Of a DNA stretch of 64,000 nt, positions 9,701-22,559 are shown piece after piece (the first letter of the stretch is position 1; every line of letters starts with the position of its first letter). A program made the position numbers and the translations under genes. The stretch is from Cannabis sativa (Eukaryota; Streptophyta; Magnoliopsida; Rosales; Cannabaceae): NCBI RefSeq assembly GCF_029168945.1, contig NC_083601.1, forward strand, positions 22,534,160 to 22,598,159, in the 5' to 3' direction. The notes beneath the pieces were generated by a model that saw only the letters and a program-made list of their open reading frames with translations, did no database searches and was not told the DNA's origin.

Positions 9701-12700
9701 AGATACAAATGCCATAGATTTATAAAATATGTGGTTTTATCTTTTGATGATTTAAGTTTAGTTACATCAAAGAGTTCTTAGAATAGTGCAAGTGGATTCT
9801 GGTCACAGAATACTAAACTCATACAGTTTGAATCCATTGAAAGAAAATGGTTATCAAACACTTGTGAAAGTGTAACTGTATAATTAGTAATTCTTTCTTG
9901 GACCACCACTACTAATCTAACTCTATGATTTGCCTATACAAGTAGGAGATATCTAAGATTGAGGATTTATATCATTTTGGGATAGAATTCCGGGAATATA
10001 ATCATATGCGTCATCTAATTTCTTAAGAGAAAATAAGACTTTATATGATTTATAGACCATTCATCCAATGATATGTCATTAAGCTAATTCGAAATGAATA
10101 AGCTAAGAGGAATTAGGATAATTTCGTTTTAAATAAGAATCCAACGATGCTCCGATTAGCGAGAGTCAAAGTAATCTTATTTATACAATCTTCTTGTTTC
10201 ATATTGTAAAACACTAGTCTAAGGTGTCATCAATTGATGAACAGCTAGATGTTGCATATACAATATTTATCTTTCGAGATCTAACACTATTATGTTAGTC
10301 TAATGGTGAAAATCCATTGGGGATTTATCTCATTAGAAAAACAAATCAAGTTAGACCAACAATGAAGATTCGAAATTAAACTACAATTTAATAACAAAAA
10401 ATAACATGGTTCAATACAAATTCATACACAATTCAGAAATTATCAAGCATATAGCAAGTAGGAATGACAAGTGAAAATACTAAAACATACAATCCTAAAT
10501 AATTTCCAAGGTTTTCAACAAACTGATATCAGTGTCCCGTTTAGGCGAGAGTCAAAGCTAACATTCATTGAATAGAGTTGTCAGCTCATCTAAAATGTCA
10601 AACATTCTTGCAACCTTTTATTCGATCAAGATGTGAATCCGCGTTGTCCCGTTTAGGCGAGAGTCAAGGCTATTCTATCTTATGAGCTTCCACCATTGTT
10701 TCATATTCTTGCAAGTCTTATACAGTTGCCACCATTAGGGTGATCATAAACTATATAAAAAAAAAACTTACAAGATTACTTATCTTTCAAGATTAAACGG
10801 TGCTAACTTGCTAATGAACGTTCCTCCATTAGGGAGGATTACTCACTAAAACAATAGCTATGTAAAACCAACAATGGAGATCGAATATCCTTAGAATAAA
10901 GCTCATTATTTAATGAAGGGTTGTATTTTCTTCTAATATTTATTTTAATCCATTTATTTTAAATATATATTTATTTAATTAAAATTCCAATTTAGAATGA
11001 AAAATTCCAAATATAAATTTTAATTTAATATTTATAAATTATACTTAGATGGATACGAAAATAACGTGAATTATTTCCATCTTAGTAATAATTTCCATAA
11101 ATATTTAGAAAATTATTCAATTTAAGTTGTTTCAAAATTAATTTAAATTAATTTACAACTCAAATTTAATATTCTATAAATATATATTGCATTTCGAAAA
11201 ATGCTTTAAAATAAAATAAAAATAAATCCTGGAAAATTACTCTAATTTTATGTTGGCCCAAAATTAATTAATAAAAATTAATTTTCAACAAAAAATATAA
11301 TTTTCCTATTTAATTAAATATCTAAGAAAAATGTCAAATATTTAAGTATCATGATTAAAAAATCAACTTAAATATTAATTTTCTATTTAATTAAATACAC
11401 TAGAAAAATACTTCAAGCAAAACAGATAATAACTATCTAGACTTTTCATAGACTAATTAATTCAATTTCTAATTATTATATATTTTAGTTCATTTATTTT
11501 AATTAACCATCAAATGAAAAAGTCACTGATTTAAGTTGGTCCAAAATTAAATAAATAATTTTCAACTTTAATCTATTTTTCAAATAAAATTCGAAATTTC
11601 TACATTAAAGAAATGTAATTTCGAAATTTCGGGAAATGATTAATAAAATAAAATAAAATATATTCTGAAAATGATTCAAACTTAAGTTATTCTGAAATAA
11701 AATTCCAAACTTAAAATAATTTTCAACTTTAATTAAATAACATGAAAATAACAATATTAAAGTATTATGATGAAAATCAACTTAGATATTGAAATTTTCA
11801 ATTTAATTAAATGTATTAAATTCAAGAAATAAATAATTAAGTAAAGAGGAAACTTAATTATTAATTCTAGTTTAATACTAGGAAAATATACTAAACTTAG
11901 ATTGTACCAAAATTAATTAGGAAACAATTAATTTCACAATCTATGATATTTTCCTATTTAATATTAGAAATAATAACTAGTACTAGAAATAACTATCTAG
12001 AATATATCATTGACTAAGTGTTTTCTAAAATTAACTTTAAAATATTACAATGAAAAATAAATTTCATATATTTTAAAAGTTAATTATGTTGCTAATTCAA
12101 TTTTAATTAGGTTAGACTAATATAATTAACCTAATACAATTATTTAAATAAGGCAAATGGGCCTTCACAATTGGGGTAGTTCATGTGAGGGGGAGCTGGG
12201 TTCAGTATGTCGTACACACTTCTATGGCCCCCAACTCTCACACAAGGCCCAAAAGAGAGGAATTTAACCTTAAAATAAACAATTGTTATTCATTGAATAA
12301 GCCCAAATCTAATTGGGCCTAAATAAATTTCCTTATGTCAAAATTTATTTTAGCAACCTAGTCCATTTACTTAGTAAAAACTTAAATGGGCTTCCTATAT
12401 GCATCTAAGCCCAAAAGCAAACATATAGGCTCACACAGGTCAAATGATTTGGATGGGCTCTATCATGTCACTAGGTTTACACAGATGAAAGAAGTACAAA
12501 ATTTACCTGTTATAAATTATTTATAAGATCTATCATCAATTGGACTATGATTAAAATCAGATCATTGGATCATGATCTGTCAACAAGTTAATCATAGCAA
12601 TTTAGATCAGATAAATAATAGGTTTGTTAAAAAGTTTTGAATAAACAATATAAATAAACAAACATTGTCCATGTAACAGATGTGAATCAAGATATTAATA

Positions 12701-13346
12701 TAATTAAATTATTATTCTTAAACTAACCAAATAAAGGAAACTAATTTTAAAATATCTAGGTTTATTTGAATCAAATTAAATTAAATATCTAATAAGATCA
12801 ATGATTTGAAAGGAAAGAATCTTCTATATCACTTTCAGATCTTATAATTTAATAAAATAAACCAATTTTAAAATAGATTTGGTTAGATAATTATTATTTT
12901 AGGAATAAAATAATAAGGGAATAATAATTACCATAATTATATGTCAAAATATCTCAAATTAAGCAATATTCAAATCTCTACAAAAATATCTATGTTATTT
13001 AAATATTTAAGATATGATTTATAAATTTCCAATAAAAAAAATGATATATATAGAAAAAATATCATTTTTAAACTTATAATTTATAAATAATTAAATATTT
13101 AACAAAATAACAAATTTTGAATTTGAAAATATTATGGTAAGTATATCTATAAAAATATCTATGTTAATTTCAAATTTATTAATTATTTAATTTGTCATAT
13201 AAGATAATTTTAATATAATATTTTAAATAAAAAGACAAAGTTATCTTTTAATTTAAAATATCTTAAATATCAAAATATCTAATCTTATAATTAAATAATA
13301 AATAAATATTAAAGAACTTAACAAATTTTTAAATCTGACCATAATA

Positions 13347-13466
13347 GGAAATATTTAAAATTGGAAACATTCCAAAATAGAAATATTTAAAAATTGGAAA
13401 AATTCCAAATTGAAAATATTTAAAATTGGAAACATTTCAATTTAGAAATATTTAAAATTGGAAAAA
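13347..13466 (-). repeat. Short minisatellite in the LARD-1 leader
   Basis: Four imperfect tandem copies of a unit of about 30-33 bp built on 'gaaatatttaaaattggaaa'. The same array occurs at the matching place in LARD-3 (about 43854-43975, complementary strand), so it was present in the common ancestor of the two elements. Confidence 0.75.
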
Positions 13467-13539
13467 TGAATTTTGGGAAACAATCTCATGAAAAAATAGT
13501 TTTTTGGGAAAAAAAATCACAAAAGAGGCAACTTTGGGC

Positions 13540-13775
13540 TGGCTGCCCAAGAGGCTGCACGTGCAGCCTCCAGAGGCTGCAAAACTGCCCTTATGCGCAC
13601 GGAGCTGGTGCTGATGCCGAGTAAACTCGGCTCCTGCAGCATGCCTGACCGAGAATACTCGGTCAGCTGCAGGGTGCTTCACGGTGCTGTTGCAGCATAT
13701 GCGCGCGCGGATGTGCACAGCTCGTTGAGTGCACAGTGCATTCGATGCACCCAGCACGGCCATGGCACCCAAGTT
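13540..13775 (-). other. GC-rich, hairpin-rich island downstream of the LARD-1 primer-binding site
   Basis: A sharp GC-rich block in otherwise very AT-rich DNA. It holds a perfect 20-bp palindrome at 13551-13570, a stem GCCGAG/CTCGGC with a 4-base loop (13616-13631), and a 9-bp stem CTGACCGAG/CTCGGTCAG with loop AATA (13645-13666). It lies in the leader between the primer-binding site and the AT-rich body. Overlapping ORFs in both strands here are short and look accidental. It could be captured host DNA or a structured RNA packaging or dimerisation region. Confidence 0.6.
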
Positions 13776-14022
13776 TCAAAAATTCATAACTTTTCCAATT
13801 TTTATCGGAATCGAGTTCCGTAAAAAACAAAATTGCTTAATTTTTCACAAGGAATCCAAATAAAATATTTTCAAAAATTGAAAAAATATTTTTAATGGAA
13901 AACGAAACTGTACAACATAAACATTCATCAAACAACACATAAACCAACATGAAACCATCCAAATCAACACAGAAACATGCAATCATCGTTTTAATTTATA
14001 TTACATGAAAGTAAATCATTAC

Positions 14023-14040
14023 CATGGCTCTGGTGCCAGT
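14023..14040 (-). other. Primer-binding site of LARD-1
   Basis: The reverse complement of this site reads ACTGGCACCAGAGCCATG, directly next to the 5' LTR. It resembles the TGGTATCAGAGC primer site of plant copia elements (initiator tRNA-Met). The same site is at 38270-38287 in LARD-2 and at 43485 onward in LARD-3. Confidence 0.75.
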
Positions 14041-15949
14041 TGTTGGAAATTATTTTACCAGGATCTAGATTTACTAACAAGTATGTTGAATTAACAACCT
14101 AATATGAATTCTAAAACAATGAAAATAAACACATATAAAGTTAGAAAACATTACAGTGGGTGCAGCGGAATAATATGACTCCTTCCGTTCAGATCTCTAG
14201 CCCTTGATTCCTTTCTGTAGCAGAGCATCATCAAGATCTGAACCTGGATCTTCTTTTCTCCTTCTTTGATGTAGAATTTCCATAGTCTTCCATACTATGA
14301 TTGAGATACCACTTGATGTGTGTGGGCACTACTCATCTCACAAGGATTTCGAAATTTTCTCTCTTTTTTTCTCTTGAATTTCGTGGCTTATGGCTTACAA
14401 GAGAAGAGAACAAAGGTTGCTTTATATAGGGAGAAGGGAGAGCACAACTTTCCAAATAAATAGTTTCTTCTTTTACTGTGTAATTGATTAACTGCCTTAT
14501 TTAGTGTGATCCACCACTTTCCTATTATTGCTAGGCTTTGATTAGCAATTACATGGCAATTAAAATTGAAAATAATAATTGGGAAACACAAAGGGAGTGG
14601 CCGGCCATAGAGGGAAATGGGCCTCACTTGGATTTTGCAGTTTCCTCAATTTTATTTCTATTTCTCCAAAAATGCCACTTTTCCAATTCTAATCATTTAA
14701 ATGCCAAAACTAATTATTTAATAACTAAAATAGATTATTAAATAATATTTTCATTTAAAATAATTATTAATTAGACATACAAAGTCTCTTAATTAATAAT
14801 TAAACCTAGAAACCCTTTTCTTTACGATTTCATCCTTAAACTGTGAGAATTCATAAAGTAGACATAGTCTAACTTTTAGAATTATAATTGATTAATTAAA
14901 ATCAATTAACTGAGTCTTACAAGCAGTATGGTCTCAACTAGTATGGGAACCATGGGTCTATATAACCGAGCTTCCAATAAGTCGAACCGAATTTACCAAA
15001 TAAATTCCCTAACTTATTAATTCCTCATTGAATCCACACTTAGAACTTGGAATTGCACTCTCAGTCATATAGAAACGCTCTATATGTTCCACGATATAGA
15101 CACGTCATTAGTTATCCATTGTTATAACCCTAATGTTATCAATGATCCTCTATATAGATGATTTACACTGTAAAGGGATCAAATTAACGTAACACCCTAC
15201 AATGTATTTTATCCTTAAAACACTTAACCCTGTATAAATGATATTTCACCTAAGTGAAATGAGATCTCTACCATTTATCTTCGTTTGGTTAAGCTCGAAG
15301 GAAATCATCCTTTACTTCTATTTGCCAAATAGAAGCTATAGATTCCATATTTATGTTAGCGCTCCCACTCAATCGCACTACCGTGTTCCCAAAATGTTCG
15401 TATCACCCTGACACAAAAGTAGGCTTAACTAACAAATCAAAGAACACGAATAACACTCTTGAGATTGAGCCTAACCATATCAGGATTGAGATCATTTGAT
15501 CTAGGATCAACAGGTGATATTGAATTGAATAGATATTACGGTAAGTTTTAATATATCTAATCAAAGTTCAATATCGGTCCCTTCCGATGTATACTCCATA
15601 CATCCGATACTGGTAAACTTTGCCAATGTCCTGGAAAGGACATAACACTTTTCCAAGGTGTAAGAATACCTATCGCTGATTATACCATGTCAGTCTAAAT
15701 CCAATGTTCTGACAAATCAGGGAATAAACTTTTGAACATATAATTAAGATTATATTCCACTGTACTGACAACACTATAATCTTTAACCAACTCATATGTT
15801 CTGGACTTAAAAAGAATTCATACATTATATACCTATAATCATGAAATAAATCATGTGAACCATGCAACATAAAATGTTATTTCTGATATTTCTTAATAAG
15901 TAAATCTGATTATATGAAATGAGTTTTATTTAGGGCATAAAACCCAACA
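14041..15949 (-). repeat. 5' LTR of LARD-1
   Basis: 1909 bp. In reverse orientation it contains a TATATAAAG-type box (around 14421) of the kind expected for an LTR promoter. It ends at CCCAACA (15949) next to the target duplication TGCTT. Confidence 0.9.
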
Positions 15950-16779
15950 TGCTTTTCCAAACAATATTATGTCATCGGCGAACATCAAATGTGTAATGGC
16001 TGGTCCGCCTCTTTTAAACTTGAAACCAGCTATCTTCCCTGCCTCATTTTTCGCCATGATAAGTTGAGAGAGAACGTCAGCTGCAATAATGAAGAGAGCT
16101 AGAGATAACGGGTCTCCTTGCCGCAAGCCACACATCGGGGAAATCACTCCTTGCACAGTACCGTTAAGAAGAAGCCCCATTCTCTTGACTTCAATACATT
16201 TCTTCACCCAACTTATATATCTTTTGTCAAACTTTAGGCTTCCAAGGACTTCCCCAATAAATTTCCAGCTCATTTTATCATACGCTTTCTCCATGTCTAA
16301 TTTAATCATCATGTATCCATTTTCCCCCCGTTTCTTTCCCATTGAATGGACTATCTCCTTTGCAACGCAGTATTTTCTGCTATTAGTCGTCCCTTAACGA
16401 AGGCTGTTTGGGCTGGGGAGATGATACAGGGTAAGATGTTCCTTAACCAAACTGCTAAGACTTTTGAGATGCAGTTATAGGCGACATTGCACAGAGCAAT
16501 TGGCCTATAGTCATTAACTCCGCTTGGGCACTCTTTCTTTGGTATTAGCACGATGTTGGTGTTGTTTATACACTGGGGAAGTTCAGTACTGCTGAAGAAG
16601 TGGTTGACCATATCTAAAACATCTCTTTTGACTGTTGCCCAATGTTGCATATAGAACCCCGTGGACATTCCATCAGGTCCAGAGGCTCTTTCTTGTCCCA
16701 TAGAGCGGATACACCTTTCAATTTCCAATTCTGTTGGGAAAGCTTTCAGATGCTCATTGTCTAGAGTCGAAATACTGCA
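15950..16779 (-). pseudogene. LINE reverse transcriptase, segment 2 (fingers and palm)
   Basis: Minus-strand L1-type reverse transcriptase. From right to left the segments are '[10 protein letters not shown]', '[20 protein letters not shown]', '[14 protein letters not shown]', '[15 protein letters not shown]', 'GLRQGDPLS' and the catalytic '[11 protein letters not shown]' at the left edge. A one-base frameshift near 16378 splits the frame ('GRLIAENT' and 'EIVHSMGKK' lie in different frames). LARD-1 interrupts it straight after the catalytic motif, and the solo LTR at 16780-18694 interrupts it upstream. Confidence 0.88.
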
Positions 16780-18694
16780 TGTTAGGTTTTATGCCCTAAA
16801 TAAAACTCTTTACAATCTGATTAGTTATCAATATAAGAAATTTGAAGTGATTGATGTTTGCATGAATTTTTACATGCTAATGGTTTAATATGTTTAATAT
16901 GTTTATTACATTCATACACACAAAATCAGTTAAATCCAGATCATATGTTTATTCTCAATTACAGTATCGTCAACACAGTGGAATGTGATTGTGATCATAT
17001 GAATCAAAAGTTTTGGTCCCTGTTTCATCAGTGTTATTGGGTTTACACTAATGTGATAATCAGCGATGATGTGTACTTACACTTGGAGTAAGTGTTATGT
17101 TCTTTCCAGGACATTAGTAAAGTATACTAGTTTCGAATGTATGGAGTATACATTGGACTGGACCGATATTGCAACTAAGTTAAGATATCACAAACTTACC
17201 GTTATACATATCTTTCCAAGTCAATATCAGTAGTTGATCTTAAGATTAAAAGAATCTAAATCCTGATATGCTTGGGCTCAACTCAGGAGTGCTATTCATG
17301 TTCTTAGATTTATTAGTTAAGCCAACCTTTCGGGTCAGGGTGATACGTATATTTTGGGAACATGATAGTATGATTGAGTGGGAGTGTTGAACATAAATAT
17401 GGAATCTATAGCTTCTACTGGTGTATAGAAGTTAAGTGATGATTCCCTTCGAGCTTAGCAAATAGAAGTAAATGGATGAGCTCTTGTTTAACTGACTAAT
17501 TATTAGATCACTAAACACCATTTACAGGTAGCTAAGTGTTTTAAGGGGCAAAATACATTGAGGGGTGAGAACGGTAAAAGAAATCCCATCTCGATGTAAA
17601 TCATCTATATAGAGGATCTTTAAATCACAATAAGATTATAACAATGGTTAAATGAGATAGTATATTGATATCGTGGAACATACAATATGCTCTATATAAG
17701 TCTGAGAGTGCAATTCTAAGTTCTAAGAGTGGATTCAACGAAGAATTAATAAGTAGGAATTTACTTGGTAAATTTGGTTCACTTATTGGAAGCTCAACAT
17801 ATAGATCCATGGTCCCCATTCTAGTTGAGAACATTCTGCTTGTAAGACTCATTAATTGATTCGTGATTGATCAATTATAATTCTAAAGTTAGACTATGTC
17901 TAATTTTATGAATTTTCACTAAGCAGGGGTGAAATTGTAAGGAAAAGAGTTTTCTAGGTTTATTTATTTATTAATGGACTTTATATGTCTATTAATAATT
18001 AAATTAAATGACAATATTATTTAATAATCTATTTTAGTTATTAAATAATTAGTTTTGGCATTTAAAAGGTTAGAATTGGAAAATTGGCATTTTTGAGAAA
18101 ATAGAGATAAAATTTGATAAAACTGCAAAATCAAGTGAGGCCCATTAAACACCATATGGTCGGCCACTTAGATGAGTTTTTCAAATTAATATTTTTATTA
18201 TTTTAATGCCTAATAATTCTAAACCTAGACCTAGTAGTTGCCTATAAATAGAAAGTGATGGCTCAGTCAAAACACAAGTTTTCAGATCATCTTTCTGACA
18301 GAAATTTCTCTCTTCAGAAAACTGAGCCTTCCCCACTTTCTATTCCTTGGCCGAAATACCACTCTCTCTTTTCCCTTCATCTTTTTCGTGACCCTAGTGA
18401 AAGAGTAAGTGCCCACACACAGCAAGCAGTAACTCAATCATAGATTGGAAGACTGTGAAGGATCAAAGCTTGAAGAAGAAGGAGATTCGAGCTCAGATCT
18501 TGATTATACTCTGCTACAGAAAGGAATCAAGGGTTAGAGATCTAAGTGGAAGGAGACATTTATTCCGCTGCATCAATGTAAGGTTTTCTTAACTTTATAT
18601 GTGTTTATTTTATCGTTTTAGAAAGTTCTTATTTAGGATGTTAATAAACATACTTGTGAGTAGATCTAAGATCCTGGTAAAATAATTCCCAACA
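16780..18694 (+). mobile_element. Solo LTR (subtype A), TSD CTGCA
   Basis: 1915 bp running from TGTTAGG to CCCAACA, with a perfect target duplication CTGCA at 16775-16779 and 18695-18699. There is no internal region, so the rest was lost by LTR-LTR recombination. It is related to the LTR at 38288-40191. It interrupts the minus-strand LINE between its endonuclease and reverse transcriptase parts. A TATA-like stretch (tataaatag, near 18243) could mark the old LTR promoter. Confidence 0.92.
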
Positions 18695-19388
18695 CTGCAT
18701 TCCTCCAGGCAGTTTAGTGACGGAAGATCAGCCGATTTTTTGTCTATGTATGTGTTGATGAATCTTGCAATGAACAAATTAGCATTGTTATTAAGATTTC
18801 TTTCCCACCCTCCATCTTCCAAACCAACCTGTTGGATGTAATTTCGTCTCCGTTGGATCACAGTGGTAGCCATGAAGAATTTAGTGCAGCTATCTCCCTA
18901 TTACAACCACTTGACTTGTGATTTTTGTCTCCAAAATATCTCTTCCCTTGCGAGGGCTTCGTTCAAATTATCTCTAGCTTTTGTTAGGTCCTCCCCATTT
19001 ACATTGTCCCGACCTTCAAGTTGTTGGAGTGATGATTTCGCCTCATTTACTTGGTGTCCGATTTGTTTAAAATGGACTTTGTTCCACTTCACTAAAATGT
19101 TCCTTTGTCTTTTTGAGCTTCCGGTAAAAGTTAATCATTGGATGTTGATGAAGCTTTTCCTTCCAAGCATTCTTGACAACCCAGTGGCATTTAGGATCTC
19201 TTCCCCACATTAGTTCATACTTGAATTGTGATTTACTACAATTGACTCCCCCCTTCGTGTCGAGAAGAATCGGTCTATGGTCTGAAGTAGCTGCACTGAG
19301 TACATGAGTAATAGCACTCGGGTACAACAATCTCCAATCTATCGACGCCAAAGCTCTATCAAGACGAGCTCTTTTCAATCCGGTGCAT
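18695..19388 (-). pseudogene. LINE segment 1: C-terminus of the endonuclease and the linker before reverse transcriptase
   Basis: Minus-strand reading gives an AP-endonuclease-like end ('RARLDRALASIDWR', then 'SDHRPILLDT'). A helical linker follows, typical of plant L1 ORF2 ('ARDNLNEALAREEIFWRQKS', then 'FFMATTVIQRRRNYI'). The N-terminal half of the endonuclease is absent, so the copy is 5' truncated at about 19388. It has frameshifts between the ORF pieces and is continued at 15950-16779. Confidence 0.8.
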
Positions 19389-19853
19389 TTGACAACCCAG
19401 TGGCATTTAGGATCTCTATGGCGGAATGTTCTTTTTCCCATTGTCCATTGTTCTTTATGAGAACTGGTATAGATTTCATGTCCTGTCATTTTTCACAATA
19501 TTTCATTTACGTGGCCTTTTTTTCATATTAAAACAACAGTAAAATAACACTACAAAACCGTAATTTGTTCTTGATTTAGTAATTTTTTCTCTTTGCCAGA
19601 TTTTATGGTTTTTTCTTGGTGTTTTCATGATTCTGGTGTTGATTTGTCCGTCCCCAACCACGAAGGAGAGGTGTCGTTTGTGTTTTGTTACTATTTACAG
19701 TATAAAAGTAAATATATTGGGTCTGGGCAGTATAAAAGAAATAAAAATGGGCTTGGACAGTAAAAATGTAAAGTTTGCCGTGTCTCAGTATTTTTGAAAA
19801 TATTTGGTAAAAAAGCAGTATTTTTGTAAGTTTTCCTTAAAGAATGCACATTT
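19389..19853 (-). other. Possible Mutator-like element 5' fragment next to the truncated LINE
   Basis: On the minus strand one frame reads 'MKSIPVLIKNNGQWEKE' near 19420-19470, which resembles the start of plant MULE transposases. The stretch from about 19740 to 19850 ('cagtatttttgtaag' type) resembles MULE terminal repeats. The frame stops soon after, and no target duplication was found. This assignment rests on weak recognition and could be wrong. Confidence 0.3.
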
Positions 19854-20404
19854 TTTAATGGGAATGGGGCCCTATAAGGACCTGCCCCTAATGGGACGGG
19901 ATTCTCCATCTAAATAGAGAACAAGATGGCGATGGAGATTATTTTTTTTGTTTTTGAATATTAAACGTGACGGGGACGAGATTATAGTATTTTATTTTAT
20001 AGTTTTAATAATATTTTATAATTTATGTTTGTATTTTTAATATGTCAATATCTTTTTATGAATTCTAAGTTGTATTTTGGATAATAATTAGTTTATTAAT
20101 TAATAATTAATGTATAATATTTTAATTTTCATGTAGTTTAATATTTTTATATATTTAAATTTTTATTATAAACTTTATTTTTTATTAGAGAATTCCGCAT
20201 TCTGTCCCTCATATTAGGAGATTTCCTGCCCCATTCCTGTCCCTATAAAGAGATTTCCCTACCCATTCCCGCTCCCATTAGGGATTCTCTTGCCCATCCC
20301 CGCCCCCATTAGGGGATTTCTCACTCCATCCTTAATGGAAAATAAATAAGAATGAGGATTTAGATTTTTAACGGGGATAAGATGGGAAGAGTACTACATC
20401 CCTA
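19854..20404. repeat. Degenerate GC-block repeat, hAT-like
   Basis: Two clusters of blocks like 'aatgggacgggattct' (19855-19905) and 'cccattaggggatttct' (20200-20330) surround an AT-rich middle. The right end 'catccctaa' (about 20404) looks like the end of hAT-type non-autonomous elements that start TAGGGATG. The left end is not clear. No coding sequence. Confidence 0.4.
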
Positions 20405-20740
20405 ACAACATCACAATAGGTTATTTAATATTTTTATTATTGTCTTATGCAACTCTAAAAAATATAATTAAAAAATTCATATCAAATAAATAATCTATAA
20501 AAAATTATCATTTTATATTTTCTGTAAAAATTTCTTCAATTTTTTAGATTTTTTTTTTCGTGGGATAATTTCTAAATATCTAAAATTACGGTTGTACGAA
20601 CTTTTAAATAATTTTACGATTTTTATGATTTTATTACAGAAAAAATATATTTTTTTGATGTATTATTATTTTGTTGTTGATTTTTTATTATTTACATATT
20701 ATTTTGATGTTATTTTTTTTTTAAATATTTTTGTGATTTT

Positions 20741-22391
20741 TTATGTTTTAATTTCTATACACTTAACCCTTTTATCTTTTTTTTTTGTGGCAAAATCCCC
20801 TTATGTTTTAGTTTTAATACACTTAACCCCCTTATCTTTTTTTTTTTTGTGGCAAAACCCCTTATGTTTTAGTTTTAATACACTTAACCCCCTTATTTTT
20901 TATTTTGGTGGCAAAACCCCCTTAAGTTTACTTTTCTTTGCAAATTTAAAGTTGGGTATTTTACAATTTTGTATACATTATTTTAATTAATTATAAAATA
21001 TATGCAAAAAAAACTTATTATCATTTTCTCATACATTTTTATATATAATTAAAAACTTTTTTTCAATTTCTTTTATAATATATGTATGGTAATAATTATT
21101 GATTATTATATATATGGTAATATTGGCTATGCTTATTTTTATGTTTACAATTATAATAAAAAACATACCAATAATATAAAACATTTTATATATGTATTTA
21201 TTTTATTTTCTATTAAATAAACATACTAATTTAATAAACAAAATAATAGTATTCACATAAATTTATTATATCACTCTATGTGTGTTATGTTTATTTTTTA
21301 GTAATTTTTTAGAAAATAAATAATATATATAAAAAAATTTGTTTATCTTTATCTTTTTCTTTGTTTATTGTGTCATGTTTATTTTTTCTAATTAAATAAT
21401 TTTTGGAGTTTATAAAGTTATGTTTGTTTATTTATTTTTTGATGTAAGAATTATACTTCAATAAAAAATTCATTCACTAATTCATTAGAAAATAATCAAT
21501 CTATAGAAATAATAGAAAAAAAAAATATACTTATTTTAGTATAGTATAAATTATCTATGTCTATTTTTATGTTTATAATTATAATAAACATACTAATAAT
21601 ATAAAATATTTTCTATGTATGTGTTTATTTTGTTTTCTATTTATTAAACATATTATTTAATAAACAAAATAATAATATTCAGATATGTTTATTATATCAC
21701 TCTATGTGTCATGTTTATTTTTTAATAATTTTAAGTATTGATTTATATTTATATACATTTATAATTTTGATATTGTATTTTATTAAAAAAATCTTATTAA
21801 ATTATAATAATTCATACTAAAATAGATAATAAACATTTATCTTTTAATAAAAAAATTAACTTGTTTATTTTTATAAAACTGTTTAATTAATTTTACGTAA
21901 TTATTTATTTTGAGTTTTAATAAACATAGTTTATTATTTAATGATTAAAATGTATGGTTTCATGTAATAAGTTTTCAAAATATATAAGTTTTTAAAATAA
22001 CTTTTTTTTTTCACATTTTTTGTAATTATGTTGTTTTTATTGTACATTTATGAAAAAAAGCCCTTTAAAGTTTTAGTTAGATATTGTCGTTAAATACTAA
22101 CTGGATTACTACTGTATTGACTTCGAGGTTTTACCGTTACATATACACAGGTATATACAGTGGTCATTCAGTTAATATTTAACGGTAATATTTAACTGGC
22201 GTGTCAAATTTGCAAAAAAAAACATAAAGAGTTTTTGCCACAAAAAAAATAAGAGGGTTAAATGTATAAACATTAAAACATAAGGGGGTTTTGCCACAAA
22301 AAAAAAAAAGAGTTAAGTGTATAAAAGTTAAAATATAAGGGGGTTTTACCAAAAAAAAAAAATAAAAGAATTAAGTGTTTAAAAATTAAAG
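20741..22391. mobile_element. Unclassified element with tandem-repeat terminal inverted repeats
   Basis: The left side (20741-20952) has three copies of a unit of about 60 bp ('acttaacccccttatc', a T-run, 'gtggcaaaacccc'). The right side (22205-22391) has the same units inverted ('ggggttttgccacaaaa'). The interior is AT-rich and noncoding, with a direct repeat of about 180 bp (21127-21305 and 21553-21730). The 132-codon open frame over the left repeats simply reads through the tandem units and is not credible as a gene. It may be a MULE-type or other DNA transposon derivative; no target duplication was found. Confidence 0.5.
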
Positions 22392-22559
22392 TTGACCGCA
22401 AATTACTATTTATTTTATTTTAATTTATTAAATACCGATTAGAAAAAAATATATATATATATATAATTTGAACTTAAATTTTTACCAGAAATAACAGGTT
22501 AATGTTAGCGTGCTATTGTTTTGTTTTGTTGTTTTTTTCTTTTCATTTCATTTCAGATA

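Larger units (their letters stand above)
5888..15949 (-). mobile_element. LARD-1: complete non-autonomous copia-derived LTR element, about 10 kb
   Basis: Both LTRs (5888-7798 and 14041-15949, each about 1.9 kb) begin and end with TGTTGG/CCAACA in reverse orientation. A perfect 5-bp target duplication TGCTT flanks the element (5883-5887 and 15950-15954). The 6.2 kb interior is very AT-rich and has no long ORF. Reading toward the left, it has a primer-binding site next to the right LTR, a GC-rich hairpin island, a short minisatellite, about 4 kb without coding potential, and a compressed, stop-filled copia pol remnant (about 7850-9700). A purine-rich tract abuts the left LTR (its complement, aactcccac, starts at 7799). 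LARD-3 has the same layout, so the family must move with proteins supplied by another element. Confidence 0.9.

Noticed and set aside
13452..13823. Overlapping open frames on both strands in the GC-rich island of LARD-1
   Set aside because: Stops are rare in GC-rich DNA, there is no recognisable domain, and the block is absent from LARD-3.
20592..20990. Open frame of 132 codons
   Set aside because: It reads through tandem repeat units, giving near-identical peptide blocks, and its mirror lies at 22205-22391. It is a repeat, not a gene.
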